Origin: Anaerolineae bacterium
Lineage (GTDB): Bacteria; Chloroflexota; Anaerolineae; Aggregatilineales; Phototrophicaceae
Length of the DNA: 64,000 nucleotides
Direction: 5' to 3'
Assembly: GCA_022841825.1 (NCBI GenBank)
Contig: JALHQT010000007.1
Coordinates: forward strand, 124,001 to 188,000
Position numbers and translations under genes: made by a program. Each line of letters starts with the position of its first letter. The stretch's first letter is position 1. The notes below the pieces were generated by a model. The model searched no databases. It saw only the letters and a list, made by a program, of their open reading frames with translations, and was not told the DNA's origin. Shown piece after piece: positions 1 to 9,139 of this stretch.

Positions 1-608
1 GTCATGACGGGACCGTCTTCGTCTTCGCTCCCGACGGCATCCGACAGGGCGCGCAGCGCTTCGAGCACGCGAATCTGATTGGCGAGGCGATCATTGTTTG
101 CCTGCACATCCGTCAGCAGTTTCTGGTTCTGGATGATGACTGCCGCCTGCGTGACAAAGGCGTCATACAGCCGCATCGTCTGGTCGTCGAAGGATCGCGC
201 ATCGTGATAGATGAGGAGCAGGACTTCGCGCAGAACCATGCCATCGAGCAGCTTGAGGACGACCGCCGTCTGCCCGCCCATCTCGCGGATCAGCGGGGCA
301 GCAGGGCTTGAGTCAAATGTGCTGCTGGTCAACACCTGAACGAGATCGTCACCCGGGGCGTAGGTGTACTTCTCGCTCAGGATGCGATCCTGCGCCTGTT
401 CGTCCATGCTCTGCATGGTGTAGCGCAGTCGCGCGGTATGGTCTTCCTCGACATGCACATGCAAAACCGCGTCGGCATCCATTGCCAGCACGCCGCGTAA
501 AGTCAACAGGACATCCGTGATGTCCTGTGTCAGTAAGAGGGCGCGGCTGATCTCATATAAAGACTGAATTTCCTGTGCAGCCGCCTGGGGCAGATGTGAT
601 GTGGACAC
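1..608 (-). CDS. GAF-domain signalling protein, C-terminus cut by window edge
   Basis: About 202 residues are visible, read leftwards from a GTG at 608 and still open at base 1. A GGAAG ribosome-binding site lies inside the last codons of the upstream receiver gene, and only 3 nt separate the two, so they are translationally linked. Residues about 12-165 look like a GAF sensor fold (aromatic and hydrophobic strands around a ligand pocket). They are followed by a helical stretch beginning VIIQNQKLLTDVQANN, typical of the coiled coil that joins GAF modules to another GAF, a histidine kinase or a cyclase. The output domain is outside the window, so kinase or cyclase activity cannot be claimed. 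The two receivers directly upstream make a phosphorelay the likeliest setting. Confidence 0.75.
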   Translation of the reverse strand, partial: MSTSHLPQAAAQEIQSLYEISRALLLTQDITDVLLTLRGVLAMDADAVLHVHVEEDHTARLRYTMQSMDEQAQDRILSEKYTYAPGDDLVQVLTSSTFDSSPAAPLIREMGGQTAVVLKLLDGMVLREVLLLIYHDARSFDDQTMRLYDAFVTQAAVIIQNQKLLTDVQANNDRLANQIRVLEALRALSDAVGSEDEDGPVM

Positions 609-611
609 GGC

Positions 612-1055
612 TTACTTCCATTCCCAGACTTCTTCGCCTGCCAGCAGGGCGCGGATCTGGTTGGGGAAGCGGTCGGGGTCGAGCGGCTTGCCCATGAACC
701 CGTTGAAGCCTGCTTTGCGCGCTTTACGCATCTGGTCTTCGCTCGCTTCCGCGGTGACGGCGACGACGATGGTGTCCTTGAGGCGTGGGCTGGCGCGCAG
801 CTTTTGCAGCGCCTGGTAACCGTCTTCGTAGGGCAGGCGTATATCCAGCAGGATCAAATCGACGCGCGGCAGCGTATCGGCAAACTGAACGACCTGCCAA
901 CCGGAGGTCTTCCATTCGCAGCGCTGCACCCCCATAAACGCCAGCATCCGCGCAATCAGGACGAAATTCGGGACGTTGTCTTCGACGACCAGAACGTGGG
1001 CATCGCCGGGTTCGATAGGGGTGTGTGCCTTCGCCCCAACTGCTTCGCTCATCAT
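612..1055 (-). CDS. CheY-like response regulator (stand-alone receiver)
   Basis: 147 residues containing a single receiver domain after a roughly 18-residue leader. The acidic pocket is E25-D26 (VLVVEDN), the phospho-acceptor is D71 (LILLDIRLP) and the switch lysine is K123 (MGKP). There is no DNA-binding or enzymatic output domain, so it probably passes phosphate or signals by protein contact. Its ATG follows the TAA of the upstream receiver with no gap, and an AGGAG ribosome-binding site sits in the end of that gene. A GAF protein starts 3 nt after its stop. The three genes form one minus-strand operon. Confidence 0.88.
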   Translation of the reverse strand: MMSEAVGAKAHTPIEPGDAHVLVVEDNVPNFVLIARMLAFMGVQRCEWKTSGWQVVQFADTLPRVDLILLDIRLPYEDGYQALQKLRASPRLKDTIVVAVTAEASEDQMRKARKAGFNGFMGKPLDPDRFPNQIRALLAGEEVWEWK

Positions 1056-1430
1056 TTATCTCCTGACGTAGCCCATGATGTCATTGGGCAGTTTATCAAT
1101 ATCGATGGGTTTGCGAATGAACCCGTCACAGCCCGCCTCGCGCGCCTGTATCTCGTCTTTCTCCATCGCATTGGCAGTCAGAGCGACGATGGGGATGCCA
1201 GTCATCTCTGGCATCTGCTTCAAATTGCGGGTGGCAGTCAATCCATCCATATCCGGCATACTGATGTCCATAAGGATGATGTCTGGCTGCTTTGCCCGCG
1301 CCATTGCGATGCCGCTGATGGCGCTATCTGCCTCCAGGATTTCGAACTCGAAATCCGACGCCATCAGTACCCGCCGTACCAGCAGTCGATTATCGGAATT
1401 GTCTTCAATGTAGAGCACACGGGTCATCAC
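1056..1430 (-). CDS. CheY-like response regulator (stand-alone receiver)
   Basis: 124 residues, essentially one receiver domain. E9-D10 form the metal pocket, D55 (IILMDISMPDMDG) is the phospho-acceptor and K107 (FIRKP) the conserved lysine. It opens with two ATG codons; the first gives the coordinates and the second would shorten the protein by one residue. It is the first gene of the minus-strand signalling operon. The family is like the receivers seen beside hybrid kinases in Chloroflexota and cyanobacteria. No cognate kinase is visible unless the truncated GAF protein carries one. Confidence 0.9.
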   Translation of the reverse strand: MMTRVLYIEDNSDNRLLVRRVLMASDFEFEILEADSAISGIAMARAKQPDIILMDISMPDMDGLTATRNLKQMPEMTGIPIVALTANAMEKDEIQAREAGCDGFIRKPIDIDKLPNDIMGYVRR

Positions 1431-1663
1431 GCCGCTCCTCGTGTTGGATCGTTTGGTGGGATTGCGCGCCTGCTATGCGAAATTGGGTAGCAGGCAATTC
1501 TCACCCCTTCATTATACGGGTGGTTGGGAAGTCTGTAACTTAAAATATCTAAATGATCGTCTATAGGTTTCTTTACGCTACCGCAATGTTGCCAGCACCC
1601 TCTACCCGTCGTCGGGATCGTGCGCTAGAGTCGTAGTCAATGCGTCATGTGTGCTCAGGATTT

Positions 1664-1736
1664 GTGCGTAGTGCGTGGTGCGTAGTGCGGATAGGCACAA
1701 GTTGCGCTTTCGCACTGCGCACTACGCACCGCGCAC
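1664..1736. repeat. GTGCG-rich inverted repeat (family C, copy 1)
   Basis: The left arm at 1664-1690 is built of GTGCGTAGTGCGTGGTGCG units. The right arm at 1711-1736 carries the complement (GCGCACTACGCACCGCGCAC). They enclose a loop of about 20 nt. The element ends 34 nt before the glycosidase start and would encode an unlikely N-terminal extension if translated. The rest of the 340-bp gap at 1431-1770 shows no gene I can support. Related arms recur near 29582, 36595, 37471, 37845 and 56486. Confidence 0.75.
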
Positions 1737-1770
1737 CCTGTTTTCTATTCTTATTAAGGGTCGCCTCACC

Positions 1771-3981
1771 ATGCGTTCCATCATCGATTTTAGTCAGGGT
1801 TGGCTGTACGCTGCGCAGGAACTGCCACTGGGCGCGCCAGACGGCGAATTCGCGGCGGTCACGCTGCCGCACAGCAACAAAATCGTTCCGCATCACAACT
1901 TCGACGTCAGCGAATACGCTTTCGTCTCGACCTACCGCAAGCGCTTCACGCTGCCGGAGCCGCTGAACGGACGCCGCCTCTTCATCGATTTCGAGGGCGT
2001 CATGATCGCCGCGACGGTCACCATCAACGGGCACAGCCTCGGCGAGCACGATGGCGGCTACACGCCCTTCTCGCATGACATCACGCCCTACGTGCGCGAC
2101 GGCGAGAACGTCATCCAGGTGCGCGTCGATTCGACCGAGCGCGCGGACATCCCACCGTTCGGCTTCATCGTCGATTATCTGACGTTCGGCGGCATCTACC
2201 GCGAAGTCAATCTGCGCTATGTCGAACCCGTCTACATTAAAGATGTGTTTGTGCGCACGAAAGACGTGTTGAGCGGCACGCCCGGCGTCGAAGTCGATGT
2301 CTGGATCACCAACACGACCGGCAGCACCGTCACGCGCAAGATCGACATGGGCATCGACATCGCCGACCCGGACTGCAACGGCGAGGTCGTGACGCTGGAA
2401 TGCGCCGCCAACGCCACGACGAAGGTGACGTTGTCGTGCGCCAGTGATCAGCTCCTGCTCTGGTCGCTCAAGCAGCCGCAGCGCTATGGCTGCGCCGTCA
2501 CGCTCGAAGTGCCGAACGCGCCGGTCGAAAGCGCGGTCGTGGACGAGGTGTGCGTGATGTTCGGCGTGCGACAGGCGGAGTTCCGCAAGGACGGCTTCTT
2601 CCTGAATGGCGAAAAGGTCAAGCTGCGCGGCGTCAATCGTCATCAGATGTTCCCGTTCATCGGCGCGGCGGCTCCCGCGCGTTTGCAGCGCAAGGATGCC
2701 GACATCGTGCGCGATGAGCTGGGCTGCAACATCGTGCGCACCTCGCATTATCCGCAGTCGCGCCACTTCCTCGACCGCTGCGACGAGATCGGCTTGCTGG
2801 TCTTCGAGGAGATCCCCGGCTGGCAGAATATCGGCGACAGCGACTGGAAGGCGTTGAGCCTGCGCGACGTGCAGGCGATGATCGAGCGTGACCGCAACCA
2901 TCCGAGCATCATCATCTGGGGTGTGCGCATCAACGAATCATGGGACGACGAGGCGTTCTACACTGTGACGAACGACATCGCCCGCAAGCTCGACCCGACG
3001 CGCCCGACGGGCGGCGTACGCTACTTCCAGGAGAGCCAGTTCCTGGAAGACGTCTTCACCTTCAACGACTTCTCGAACACCATCGTCGCACCCAAGAACA
3101 CCCCGCACCTCGTCAGCGAGTACATGGGGCACATGTTCCCGACCAAGACGTTCGACGGCGAAGAACGTCAGGTCGAGCACGCGCTGCGCCATGCGCGCAT
3201 CCAGGACGAGATGATGCGGCGTGACGATGTGACGGGCGCGATTGCCTGGTGCATGTTCGATTACAACACGCACCGCGAATTCGGCAGCGGCGACCGCGTC
3301 TGCTATCACGGCGTGATGGATATGTGGCGGCTGCCAAAGTTCGCGGCGTACTTCTACGAGAGTCAGATCGACCCTGACGAGCGGATCGTGCTGCGCCCGG
3401 CGACGTATTATGCCTTTGGCGACAAGAGCAACGGCGGCGGTGACCAGGACTTCGACTTCGTCGTCTTCTCGAACTGCGACGAAATCGAGGTCTACCTGGG
3501 CGATACGTTGTTCGGGCGATACGCGCCCAACCGCGACAAGTACCCGCACCTGCTGCATCCGCCCTTCCATATTGGCGATGGGCAGATGTGGTACACGCAT
3601 CGCCTGCGTGTGCCGGAGGGGCGCATCGTCGGCTATCGCGGCGGGCAGGCAGTGGCGGAAGCGCGCCTGACGACCGACAAGCTGCCGAAGGCGCTGACGC
3701 TGACGGCGGATGACGCAGCGCTCGAAGGGGACGGCGCGGACATGACGCGGCTGGTCTTCACGCTGGTCGATGGCGAGGGCGCGCGGCTGCCGCACACGCA
3801 CGCAGTGGTCGAATTCTCGGTCGAGGGCGAGGCGGACTTGTTCGGCGTCAATCCGTTCCCGCTGGTCGGCGGGCAGGCGGCGGTCTATCTGCGAGCGCGG
3901 CACACGCCGGGCGTCGTGACCGTGCGGGCGCGCGCAGCGGCGTTCGGCTTAGAGGCGACGGCGCGGGTGGAGATTGGGTAG
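1771..3981 (+). CDS. Glycoside hydrolase family 2 protein (beta-galactosidase/glucuronidase-like)
   Basis: 736 residues. GH2 enzymes hydrolyse beta-linked galactosides, glucuronides or mannosides with retention. The order matches: jelly-roll sugar-binding domain (about 1-150), immunoglobulin-like sandwich (about 155-265), TIM barrel (about 270-560) and C-terminal beta domains. The acid/base glutamate is E389 in IIIWGVRINES, and E450 in HLVSEYMG fits the nucleophile. No signal peptide is seen, so it is probably cytoplasmic. The ATG at 1771 with AAGGG 10 nt upstream was chosen; upstream in-frame codons lie inside a GTGCG repeat. The stop codon is the TAG inside a GTAGGGG palindrome, so the C-terminal end may have been set by the repeat. 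The exact substrate cannot be told from sequence. Confidence 0.9.
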   Translation: MRSIIDFSQGWLYAAQELPLGAPDGEFAAVTLPHSNKIVPHHNFDVSEYAFVSTYRKRFTLPEPLNGRRLFIDFEGVMIAATVTINGHSLGEHDGGYTPFSHDITPYVRDGENVIQVRVDSTERADIPPFGFIVDYLTFGGIYREVNLRYVEPVYIKDVFVRTKDVLSGTPGVEVDVWITNTTGSTVTRKIDMGIDIADPDCNGEVVTLECAANATTKVTLSCASDQLLLWSLKQPQRYGCAVTLEVPNAPVESAVVDEVCVMFGVRQAEFRKDGFFLNGEKVKLRGVNRHQMFPFIGAAAPARLQRKDADIVRDELGCNIVRTSHYPQSRHFLDRCDEIGLLVFEEIPGWQNIGDSDWKALSLRDVQAMIERDRNHPSIIIWGVRINESWDDEAFYTVTNDIARKLDPTRPTGGVRYFQESQFLEDVFTFNDFSNTIVAPKNTPHLVSEYMGHMFPTKTFDGEERQVEHALRHARIQDEMMRRDDVTGAIAWCMFDYNTHREFGSGDRVCYHGVMDMWRLPKFAAYFYESQIDPDERIVLRPATYYAFGDKSNGGGDQDFDFVVFSNCDEIEVYLGDTLFGRYAPNRDKYPHLLHPPFHIGDGQMWYTHRLRVPEGRIVGYRGGQAVAEARLTTDKLPKALTLTADDAALEGDGADMTRLVFTLVDGEGARLPHTHAVVEFSVEGEADLFGVNPFPLVGGQAAVYLRARHTPGVVTVRARAAAFGLEATARVEIG

Positions 3982-4005
3982 GGGCGCACCCATGAGTGCG
4001 CCCGC
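3978..4005. repeat. GTAGGGG palindrome (family A)
   Basis: GTAGGGGCGCAC, a short loop, then GTGCGCCCGC; the 8-bp stem GGGCGCAC/GTGCGCCC is perfect. It overlaps the stop codon of the GH2 gene (TAG at 3979-3981) and could also act as a 3-prime hairpin of its mRNA. There is no U-tract. Confidence 0.8.
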
Positions 4006-4027
4006 TTTGGCGTCAACGCCCGACACC

Positions 4028-4050
4028 GCGTGGGGTTTTCAACCCCACGC
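4028..4050. repeat. Perfect hairpin GCGTGGGGTT-TTC-AACCCCACGC
   Basis: Two 10-nt arms match perfectly around a 3-nt loop. It lies just upstream of the XisI-like reading frame and may mark the breakpoint where that gene lost its 5-prime part. Confidence 0.75.
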
Positions 4051-4053
4051 TAA

Positions 4054-4317
4054 AATGGATTCGTAAGCCCGTTATCCATCGGCTCCACCACCTACGCCGT
4101 CCATGACGACGAACAGCAGATTTACAGCGTCCTCATCGTGCCCGATCATCCTCGCCGCTTCAAATCGCGTGTGATGGTGATGGCGCGCATTGTCAACGAC
4201 ACAGTGATTATCGACGAAGACACGACGGATCGCCCGCTGGTGAACGAATTGGCGAATGCAGGCATCCCGCGCGATAAGATTGTGCTGGCATACCTGCCTG
4301 AGCCGTCGCCCGCTTAG
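4054..4317 (+). pseudogene. XisI-like remnant without a start codon
   Basis: An open frame runs from just after the in-frame TAA at 4051-4053 to the TAG at 4315-4317. Its translation contains YAVHDDEQQIYSVLIVPDH and later DTTDRPLVNELANAGI followed by PRDKIVLAYLPEP. This resembles the C-terminal two thirds of XisI proteins, which have a conserved ending about an antigen-like ELV..GIPK.DIVLGF. No ATG, GTG or TTG occurs before the GTG at 4138, which lies inside the conserved region, and a hairpin sits at the point where the missing N-terminus should begin. I read it as a truncated gene. A 59-residue product from GTG 4138 is possible but unlikely. No XisH partner is present. Confidence 0.5.
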
Positions 4318-4371
4318 CCAGTTTGCTTGCCCCGCACCATTTTTTGAATGAGCTGTGCTGGATCAAGGTGC

Positions 4372-4429
4372 TTGACACCCCCTTCATTCCATGTTATTTT
4401 ACCTATAGGTTAATTAACTGTACGGTTAA
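4372..4429 (+). promoter_or_regulatory. Promoter and ArsR-type operator
   Basis: TTGACA at 4372-4377, a 17-nt spacer and TATTTT at 4395-4400 form a good sigma-70-like promoter. Just downstream, TTAACTGTACGGTTAA (4414-4429) is a near-perfect 16-bp palindrome covering the expected start of transcription. This is a fitting place for autorepression by the ArsR-family regulator that begins at 4447. Confidence 0.7.
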
Positions 4430-4446
4430 ATGCGAAAGCTTCTCAT

Positions 4447-4785
4447 ATGACGACCGACACCCTCAGCGCCACTTTTGCCGCGCTCTCCGATCCAACTCGT
4501 CGCGCAATTCTGGCGCGTCTGGCAGAGGGTGAAGCGACGGTGAAGGAGCTGGCAGCACCGTTCGACATGAGCCTGCCCGCCATCTCCAAGCATCTCAAGG
4601 TGCTGGAACGCGCTGGATTGATCACCCAGGGGCGTAAGGCGCAGTGGCGACCGTGTCGGCTGGATGCCGCGCCGCTTAAAGAAGCAGCGGACTACATCAC
4701 TCGCTATCGTCAGTTGTGGGAAGACCGCTTTGACCGTCTCGACAGCTATCTCAAGACACTGAATGAGGGAGAGAACGACTCATGA
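4447..4785 (+). CDS. ArsR-family winged-helix transcriptional regulator
   Basis: 112 residues with a classic ArsR helix-turn-helix: FAALSDPTRRAILARLAEG, then MSLPAISKHLKVLERAGL as the recognition helix and wing. No metal-binding cysteine motif is present, so this is the SdpR/AHSA1-partner type rather than a metal sensor. Its TGA overlaps the ATG of an AHSA1/SRPBCC gene by 4 nt. That coupled ArsR-AHSA1 arrangement is common in bacteria and suggests the pair works together in a stress or ligand response. The promoter upstream carries a palindrome that is probably its own operator. Confidence 0.93.
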   Translation: MTTDTLSATFAALSDPTRRAILARLAEGEATVKELAAPFDMSLPAISKHLKVLERAGLITQGRKAQWRPCRLDAAPLKEAADYITRYRQLWEDRFDRLDSYLKTLNEGENDS

Positions 4786-5279
4786 CGCAAACGACACAAA
4801 CCGCGAACGCGGACAACATCGCCGCCCGCACCTTCAATATCGAACGGGTCTTCAACGCACCGCGCGAGAAGGTCTTCGCCGCCTTCACCGATTGCAAGCA
4901 TCTCATGCAGTGGTGGGGACCCAACGAGTGGCCCCTCGCCCACTGCGACATGGACTTCCGCGTAGGGGGTTCCTGGCACTACGCCATGCGCGAAACGGCG
5001 ACGGGCAACGAGTCGTGGGGGCTGATGTTCTTCGACGAGATCGTCACGCCCGAACTGCTCCGCTACCGTGATGTGTTCTCGGATGCCAATCGCACCATCA
5101 ACGTGGATCTGCCTGAAACAAACACCACGATGCACTTCTATGACGAAGGCGGCAAGACGCGCGTCGTCAGCAACACCGTGTTCGCGGACGAAGCCGCGCT
5201 CAAGCAGGTCATCGAGATGGGCATGGAACAAGGGCTGAAGGAGACCTGGGATCGGCTGGAGAGCTACGTTTCGCGCTAA
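4782..5279 (+). CDS. SRPBCC/AHSA1-family protein
   Basis: 165 residues with the helix-grip START-like fold of the AHSA1 (activator of Hsp90 ATPase homologue 1) family. The opening RVFNAPREKVFAAFTD is followed by HLMQWWGPNEWPLAHCDMDF, RVGGSWHYAM and a C-terminal helix GMEQGLKETWDRLESYV. Bacterial members bind hydrophobic ligands; their function is mostly unknown. Translation is coupled to the ArsR gene through an ATGA overlap. It is convergent with the large kinase gene, whose stop lies only 3 nt away, so no separate terminator fits between them. Confidence 0.9.
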   Translation: MTQTTQTANADNIAARTFNIERVFNAPREKVFAAFTDCKHLMQWWGPNEWPLAHCDMDFRVGGSWHYAMRETATGNESWGLMFFDEIVTPELLRYRDVFSDANRTINVDLPETNTTMHFYDEGGKTRVVSNTVFADEAALKQVIEMGMEQGLKETWDRLESYVSR

Positions 5280-5282
5280 TCA

Positions 5283-8200
5283 TTACGTATGCGGCGTCAC
5301 GTCGCGGATGATCAGCGTGTCGAAATCGGCGGTCGTCCCTGGCTCGACCCCTAACGCCACCGTCCCGCCCAGCATCGTCGCGGTCTCGACCGAGCCGACG
5401 AACTCGCCCGCGACGAAGAATCCGATCTTGTCCTGGTAAGTAATGATCTCCAGCAGCACCCAATCGCCCTCGCGCAGGATCGAGCCAGCGGGCAGCGCAC
5501 CTGCAAAGACGATGCGCTGCTCGTTTGGCTCGATGATGCGCACCTGCGCGCGCAGGCTCCCGTCCGCCGTGCGCGTCAGTTCCAGCGTGTAGCCGATGAT
5601 GTTCGCGCCGCTCAACGTCGTGCTGGCGCGGGTGACCAGCCACGCCGTGCCAGGTCCCTCCGGCAGGCGCGCGAGCACGCTCACCTGCATATCGCTGCTG
5701 TTGCTGTAACCCACCGTGTCGCTGCCGCTGCCAAACAGCGACGCGCCAATATCCCCCCGGAACAGCCGCCAGGTCGGGACTCCCGCGTAGATCATGCGCA
5801 GGACCTGGCGATTGTTGGTTGAATTCACGTCGGTGAAGAATTCGCCAGCAGCCCGCTGCCCACCCGCCCACCAATCATCGGTGCGGAAGACATCATCGAA
5901 ATTCTCGTCATAATCGTTGCGCAGAACCTGGAACACGCGGGCATCGGTTGCAGTGCGCAGATCAAAGAACAGCCGCGCCGAGATGTTGCTGGCGATCACA
6001 CTCTCGGTAATCAGGCAGTCGTCAATCCCGAACAGATTGCCCGCCCCGGCGAGGAAAGCGATGCCGCCCGCGCGTGGCGACGCACTGAAGACTTCCTCAA
6101 AGCGCAGGACGCCATCGCGGTAGATTGCCAGCCGCTCTCCAACGAAGCTGAACTCCCAGTTTTCCCAGCGTCCCCGGTTGTAGACATTCGGCACCCGCCG
6201 CTGATCGGTAATCGCGCCCAGTTCATTCAGATTGCTGATCGTCAGGCTGCCCGCGTCGAACGCTAACTGGGTGCCGCCCGCCCCGTCTTCGCGCAGGCGA
6301 ATCTCAAAGCCGCCCTGGAAGGAATTGATGCGGCACATCAGATTGAGATCGCGCACGGAACGAACATTCGGGCGCGCCGTGCTCGTCCCTTCCAGATACA
6401 GGTACTGATTGCCGTCGGCTTCCTGCGCCAGACGAGCACGCGGAGCATTTTCCAGCGCCCAGGTCGTGGGCAGCGCCGCGCCCTGGAAGTGCGCGCTGGC
6501 GGTCTCTGCCCGGCGCACGCTGAAGTCGTCAAAGCGCACCGGGCGCGTCTGGCTGTTGGTTTGCAGCAGAATCGCCCCGGACGTGATCTGCGGCTGATTC
6601 AGGTCTTCGGCATTGATGTAGAGCTGGCGATCCAGATAGACGTAGATGCGGCTGCCATCGCCCCAGATCGTCACGTCGTGCCAGCGCCCGGTACTGATCG
6701 GCGCATTCACGCTGCGCAGCGGCAGCTCAAAATCGCGGTTGGTGAAGTCTGGCGTCGCAGCGCTGCGGCGCAGGATCATCAGACCGGGGAACAGCTCCAG
6801 CGCGTAATAGCCAGTATCAGACTGCCGGAAGAGGATGCGCGCACCGCCCGCGCCATCCCCAATATTGAAGCGTGTGGTGATGACGATCCCGTCGTTTTCC
6901 AGACGCAGCCATTCCGGCGTCGTCTGCCCCATGATCACCAGCGGCTGGCGCAGCGCTGCCTGCCCTACGAGCACCCGTTCGCCCGCGTCATCCACCACCT
7001 GCCAGACCGCCGGGTCGTAGTCCCACTCCCTCAGCGGATTATCCGCCTCAAAATCGGCGATGTACGGCAGGCTCCCCGGCGGGATCGGTGTGGGAGTCGG
7101 CTGGAAGACCGGGATGCTGGTGGGCGTCGGGGTCTCCGTCGGGCGGGGTGTCGCGGTTTCCGTCGGGGTTGCGGTTGGAGTGGGCGTCGCGGTCGGGCTG
7201 GGTGTCGCGGTGGCGAAGGGCGTTGGCGTGATCGTCGGCGAAGGCGAGGGCGTCGCGGTTGCCGTTGGAGTCTCGGTCGGTGCCAGCGCAATCGGCACGG
7301 CTGCCAGGTTACCCGCCGCTTCCACCACTGCCGAAGACCCCGACAACCAGGCGACCATGCCATCCGGCAGCGCGACCTGGAACCAGCTCCCGTCATCGCT
7401 GATACCGATGATCTCCAGCACGACATTCGCATCGACGCTGATGACCGCCGGATACGTCGTACCTGGACCCGCGCGCAGCGTCAGTGTACGACGCACCAGC
7501 GCGATGGGGGTCGCCGGAGTCGCCGTCGCCGAAGGCGTATGGGTTGGCGAAGGGGTCGGCGTGAGCGTAGGGGTTGGCGAAGCTGTGGCGCTGGCGGTCG
7601 CGGTCGGCGTCAGCGTGGCGGTGAGTGTCGGCGTTCGGCTGGGCGTTCGGCTGGGCGTGGGGGTCGCGCTGGGGGTCGCGGTCCCCGTCGGAGTCGCGGT
7701 GTTGCTGGGAGTCGCGCTGGGCGAGGTCGTAGGGCGCGGGGTATCCGTTGGCGGCTCGGTCGCGGCAAGCGCAAGCTGGGTCGGGGTGATCGTCAGCGGG
7801 ATTTCGGTGGGGAAAAGCGCCCCCCCCAACCCGAACTGACTCAGCAGCAGCACCCCCACAGCCAGCAGCGCCAGGAGCGAAGCGATCCACAGCCACGAGC
7901 GCCGCTGTTGCAGGGGCATCGCCTGCGAGGAGGTGATAAAGGCGGTGGGACCGTCGCCGGGGGGAGGAGGCGTGGTCTTGCCGAGACGCGCCGCCTCAAA
8001 GCCTGCCATCGTAACGTCGATTTCATCCTGCCTGGCGGCGCGCGCTGCCAGGATCGAGGCATACGTCCGCTCGGCGCTCTGCTTGACGTTGAGCGGTGCG
8101 GCATCGGGCGCGATCTGCGCGGCGCGCATCAGGTCGCTCGCCAGCGCAGCCGCCGTCTGATAGCGGTCGTCTGGCTTCTTGGCGAGCACTTTCGCCAGCA

Positions 8201-8933
8201 CCGCGTCCACTTCTGGCGGCAGCGCCGGATTCAGCGACGAGGGCGCGGGGGGCGCCTGGCTGATGTGCTGGAGGATGACCGCCATCGGATTTTCGTCGCG
8301 GAACGGCACTTCCCCGGTCAGCATCTGGAAGATGAGGACGCCGAGCGCGTAAATATCGCTGCGCCCATCGACCGTCGCCAACCCCTGCCCCTGCTCCGGC
8401 GACATGTAAGTCGGCGTGCCGACGGCGAAACCCGGCTGCGTAATGCCCGCGCTCGCCTCCGTCAGCCGCGCAATGCCGAAGTCCATCAGGAACGCGTTGC
8501 CGTCGGTATCGATCATGACATTCGACGGCTTAATGTCGCGGTGGATCACGCCCTGGCGATGGGCGTAATCGAGCGCCGCGCCAACCTGCCGCACCACCAG
8601 CACCACATCCGCCAGGGGCAGCGCGCCCATCTCAAGCGTATCCTTGATCGTCCCGCCTTCAAGATAGCGCATGACGATGTAAGGCGGGTCGTGTTCGCCG
8701 TTGTAGTCGTAGACGGGCAGCAGATGTGGGTGTTCCAGGCGGGCGATCAGGCGCGCTTCGCGCTGGAAGCGTTCGAGGGCGGCGCCGTCGGACGCAATCG
8801 CGCGATGGATGATTTTGACAGCGACGAACCGATCTACACTCGGTTGGTAGGCGCGAAAGACGGTTGCCATTCCGCCGCGACCGATTTCTTCGATTATTTC
8901 GTACGGTCCCAGGCGGGAGCCAACCAGAGTCAT
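5283..8933 (-). CDS. Receptor-like Ser/Thr protein kinase with SH3b and jelly-roll ectodomain
   Basis: 1216 residues. The cytoplasmic PknB-type kinase (about 11-270) has a glycine loop [11 protein letters not shown]40, H131-R132-D133 and D151-F152-G153. One membrane helix spans about 347-370. The outside portion has a Thr/Pro linker (about 375-476), a bacterial SH3-like domain (about 478-545, [17 protein letters not shown]), a second Thr/Pro linker (552-620) and then about 590 residues of concanavalin/LamG-like beta-rich repeats, which in other proteins bind glycans. The design suggests sensing of wall or sugar signals across the membrane. A 14-nt motif ends 3 nt before the ATG, and its inverted partner lies 76 nt away towards the divergent regulator gene. 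No clear ribosome-binding site is seen, so the message may be leaderless. Confidence 0.92.
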   Translation of the reverse strand: MTLVGSRLGPYEIIEEIGRGGMATVFRAYQPSVDRFVAVKIIHRAIASDGAALERFQREARLIARLEHPHLLPVYDYNGEHDPPYIVMRYLEGGTIKDTLEMGALPLADVVLVVRQVGAALDYAHRQGVIHRDIKPSNVMIDTDGNAFLMDFGIARLTEASAGITQPGFAVGTPTYMSPEQGQGLATVDGRSDIYALGVLIFQMLTGEVPFRDENPMAVILQHISQAPPAPSSLNPALPPEVDAVLAKVLAKKPDDRYQTAAALASDLMRAAQIAPDAAPLNVKQSAERTYASILAARAARQDEIDVTMAGFEAARLGKTTPPPPGDGPTAFITSSQAMPLQQRRSWLWIASLLALLAVGVLLLSQFGLGGALFPTEIPLTITPTQLALAATEPPTDTPRPTTSPSATPSNTATPTGTATPSATPTPSRTPSRTPTLTATLTPTATASATASPTPTLTPTPSPTHTPSATATPATPIALVRRTLTLRAGPGTTYPAVISVDANVVLEIIGISDDGSWFQVALPDGMVAWLSGSSAVVEAAGNLAAVPIALAPTETPTATATPSPSPTITPTPFATATPSPTATPTPTATPTETATPRPTETPTPTSIPVFQPTPTPIPPGSLPYIADFEADNPLREWDYDPAVWQVVDDAGERVLVGQAALRQPLVIMGQTTPEWLRLENDGIVITTRFNIGDGAGGARILFRQSDTGYYALELFPGLMILRRSAATPDFTNRDFELPLRSVNAPISTGRWHDVTIWGDGSRIYVYLDRQLYINAEDLNQPQITSGAILLQTNSQTRPVRFDDFSVRRAETASAHFQGAALPTTWALENAPRARLAQEADGNQYLYLEGTSTARPNVRSVRDLNLMCRINSFQGGFEIRLREDGAGGTQLAFDAGSLTISNLNELGAITDQRRVPNVYNRGRWENWEFSFVGERLAIYRDGVLRFEEVFSASPRAGGIAFLAGAGNLFGIDDCLITESVIASNISARLFFDLRTATDARVFQVLRNDYDENFDDVFRTDDWWAGGQRAAGEFFTDVNSTNNRQVLRMIYAGVPTWRLFRGDIGASLFGSGSDTVGYSNSSDMQVSVLARLPEGPGTAWLVTRASTTLSGANIIGYTLELTRTADGSLRAQVRIIEPNEQRIVFAGALPAGSILREGDWVLLEIITYQDKIGFFVAGEFVGSVETATMLGGTVALGVEPGTTADFDTLIIRDVTPHT

Positions 8934-8935
8934 CG

Positions 8936-9039
8936 TAATGTTTGCAATTCATGCGTCAGGCAATGTGTTGAGGATTTTAGCACGCGGCTCTAACCGACTC
9001 CTAAAATTGATCGCAAGGTCTCACCAATTGCAAACATTA
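8936..9039. promoter_or_regulatory. 14-bp inverted repeat between divergent genes
   Basis: TAATGTTTGCAATT at 8936-8949 and its exact complement AATTGCAAACATTA at 9026-9039. They lie between the divergent kinase (start 8933) and OmpR-type regulator (start 9140). Two facing binding sites for one regulator, possibly the regulator encoded at 9140, is the natural reading. GGTTAGAAC also occurs twice downstream, near 9074 and 9103. Confidence 0.6.
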
Positions 9040-9139
9040 ACTTGTCACTGTGTGCGAAGTCGTGATAGAGTACGGTTAGAACGTTTGAAATGTGCAACAT
9101 TTTGGTTAGAACAACTCACTGCTCAAAAAAGAGGCAAGG

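Noticed and set aside
1675-1770. N-terminal extension of the GH2 protein
   Set aside because: The codons lie in a GTGCG inverted repeat and a better start with a ribosome-binding site exists at 1771.
6489-8993. A very long open frame (834 codons) on the plus strand opposite the receptor kinase
   Set aside because: It is antisense to a gene with clear domains. Its translation is arginine-rich and of low complexity, as expected from the complement of Thr/Pro codons in GC-rich DNA.
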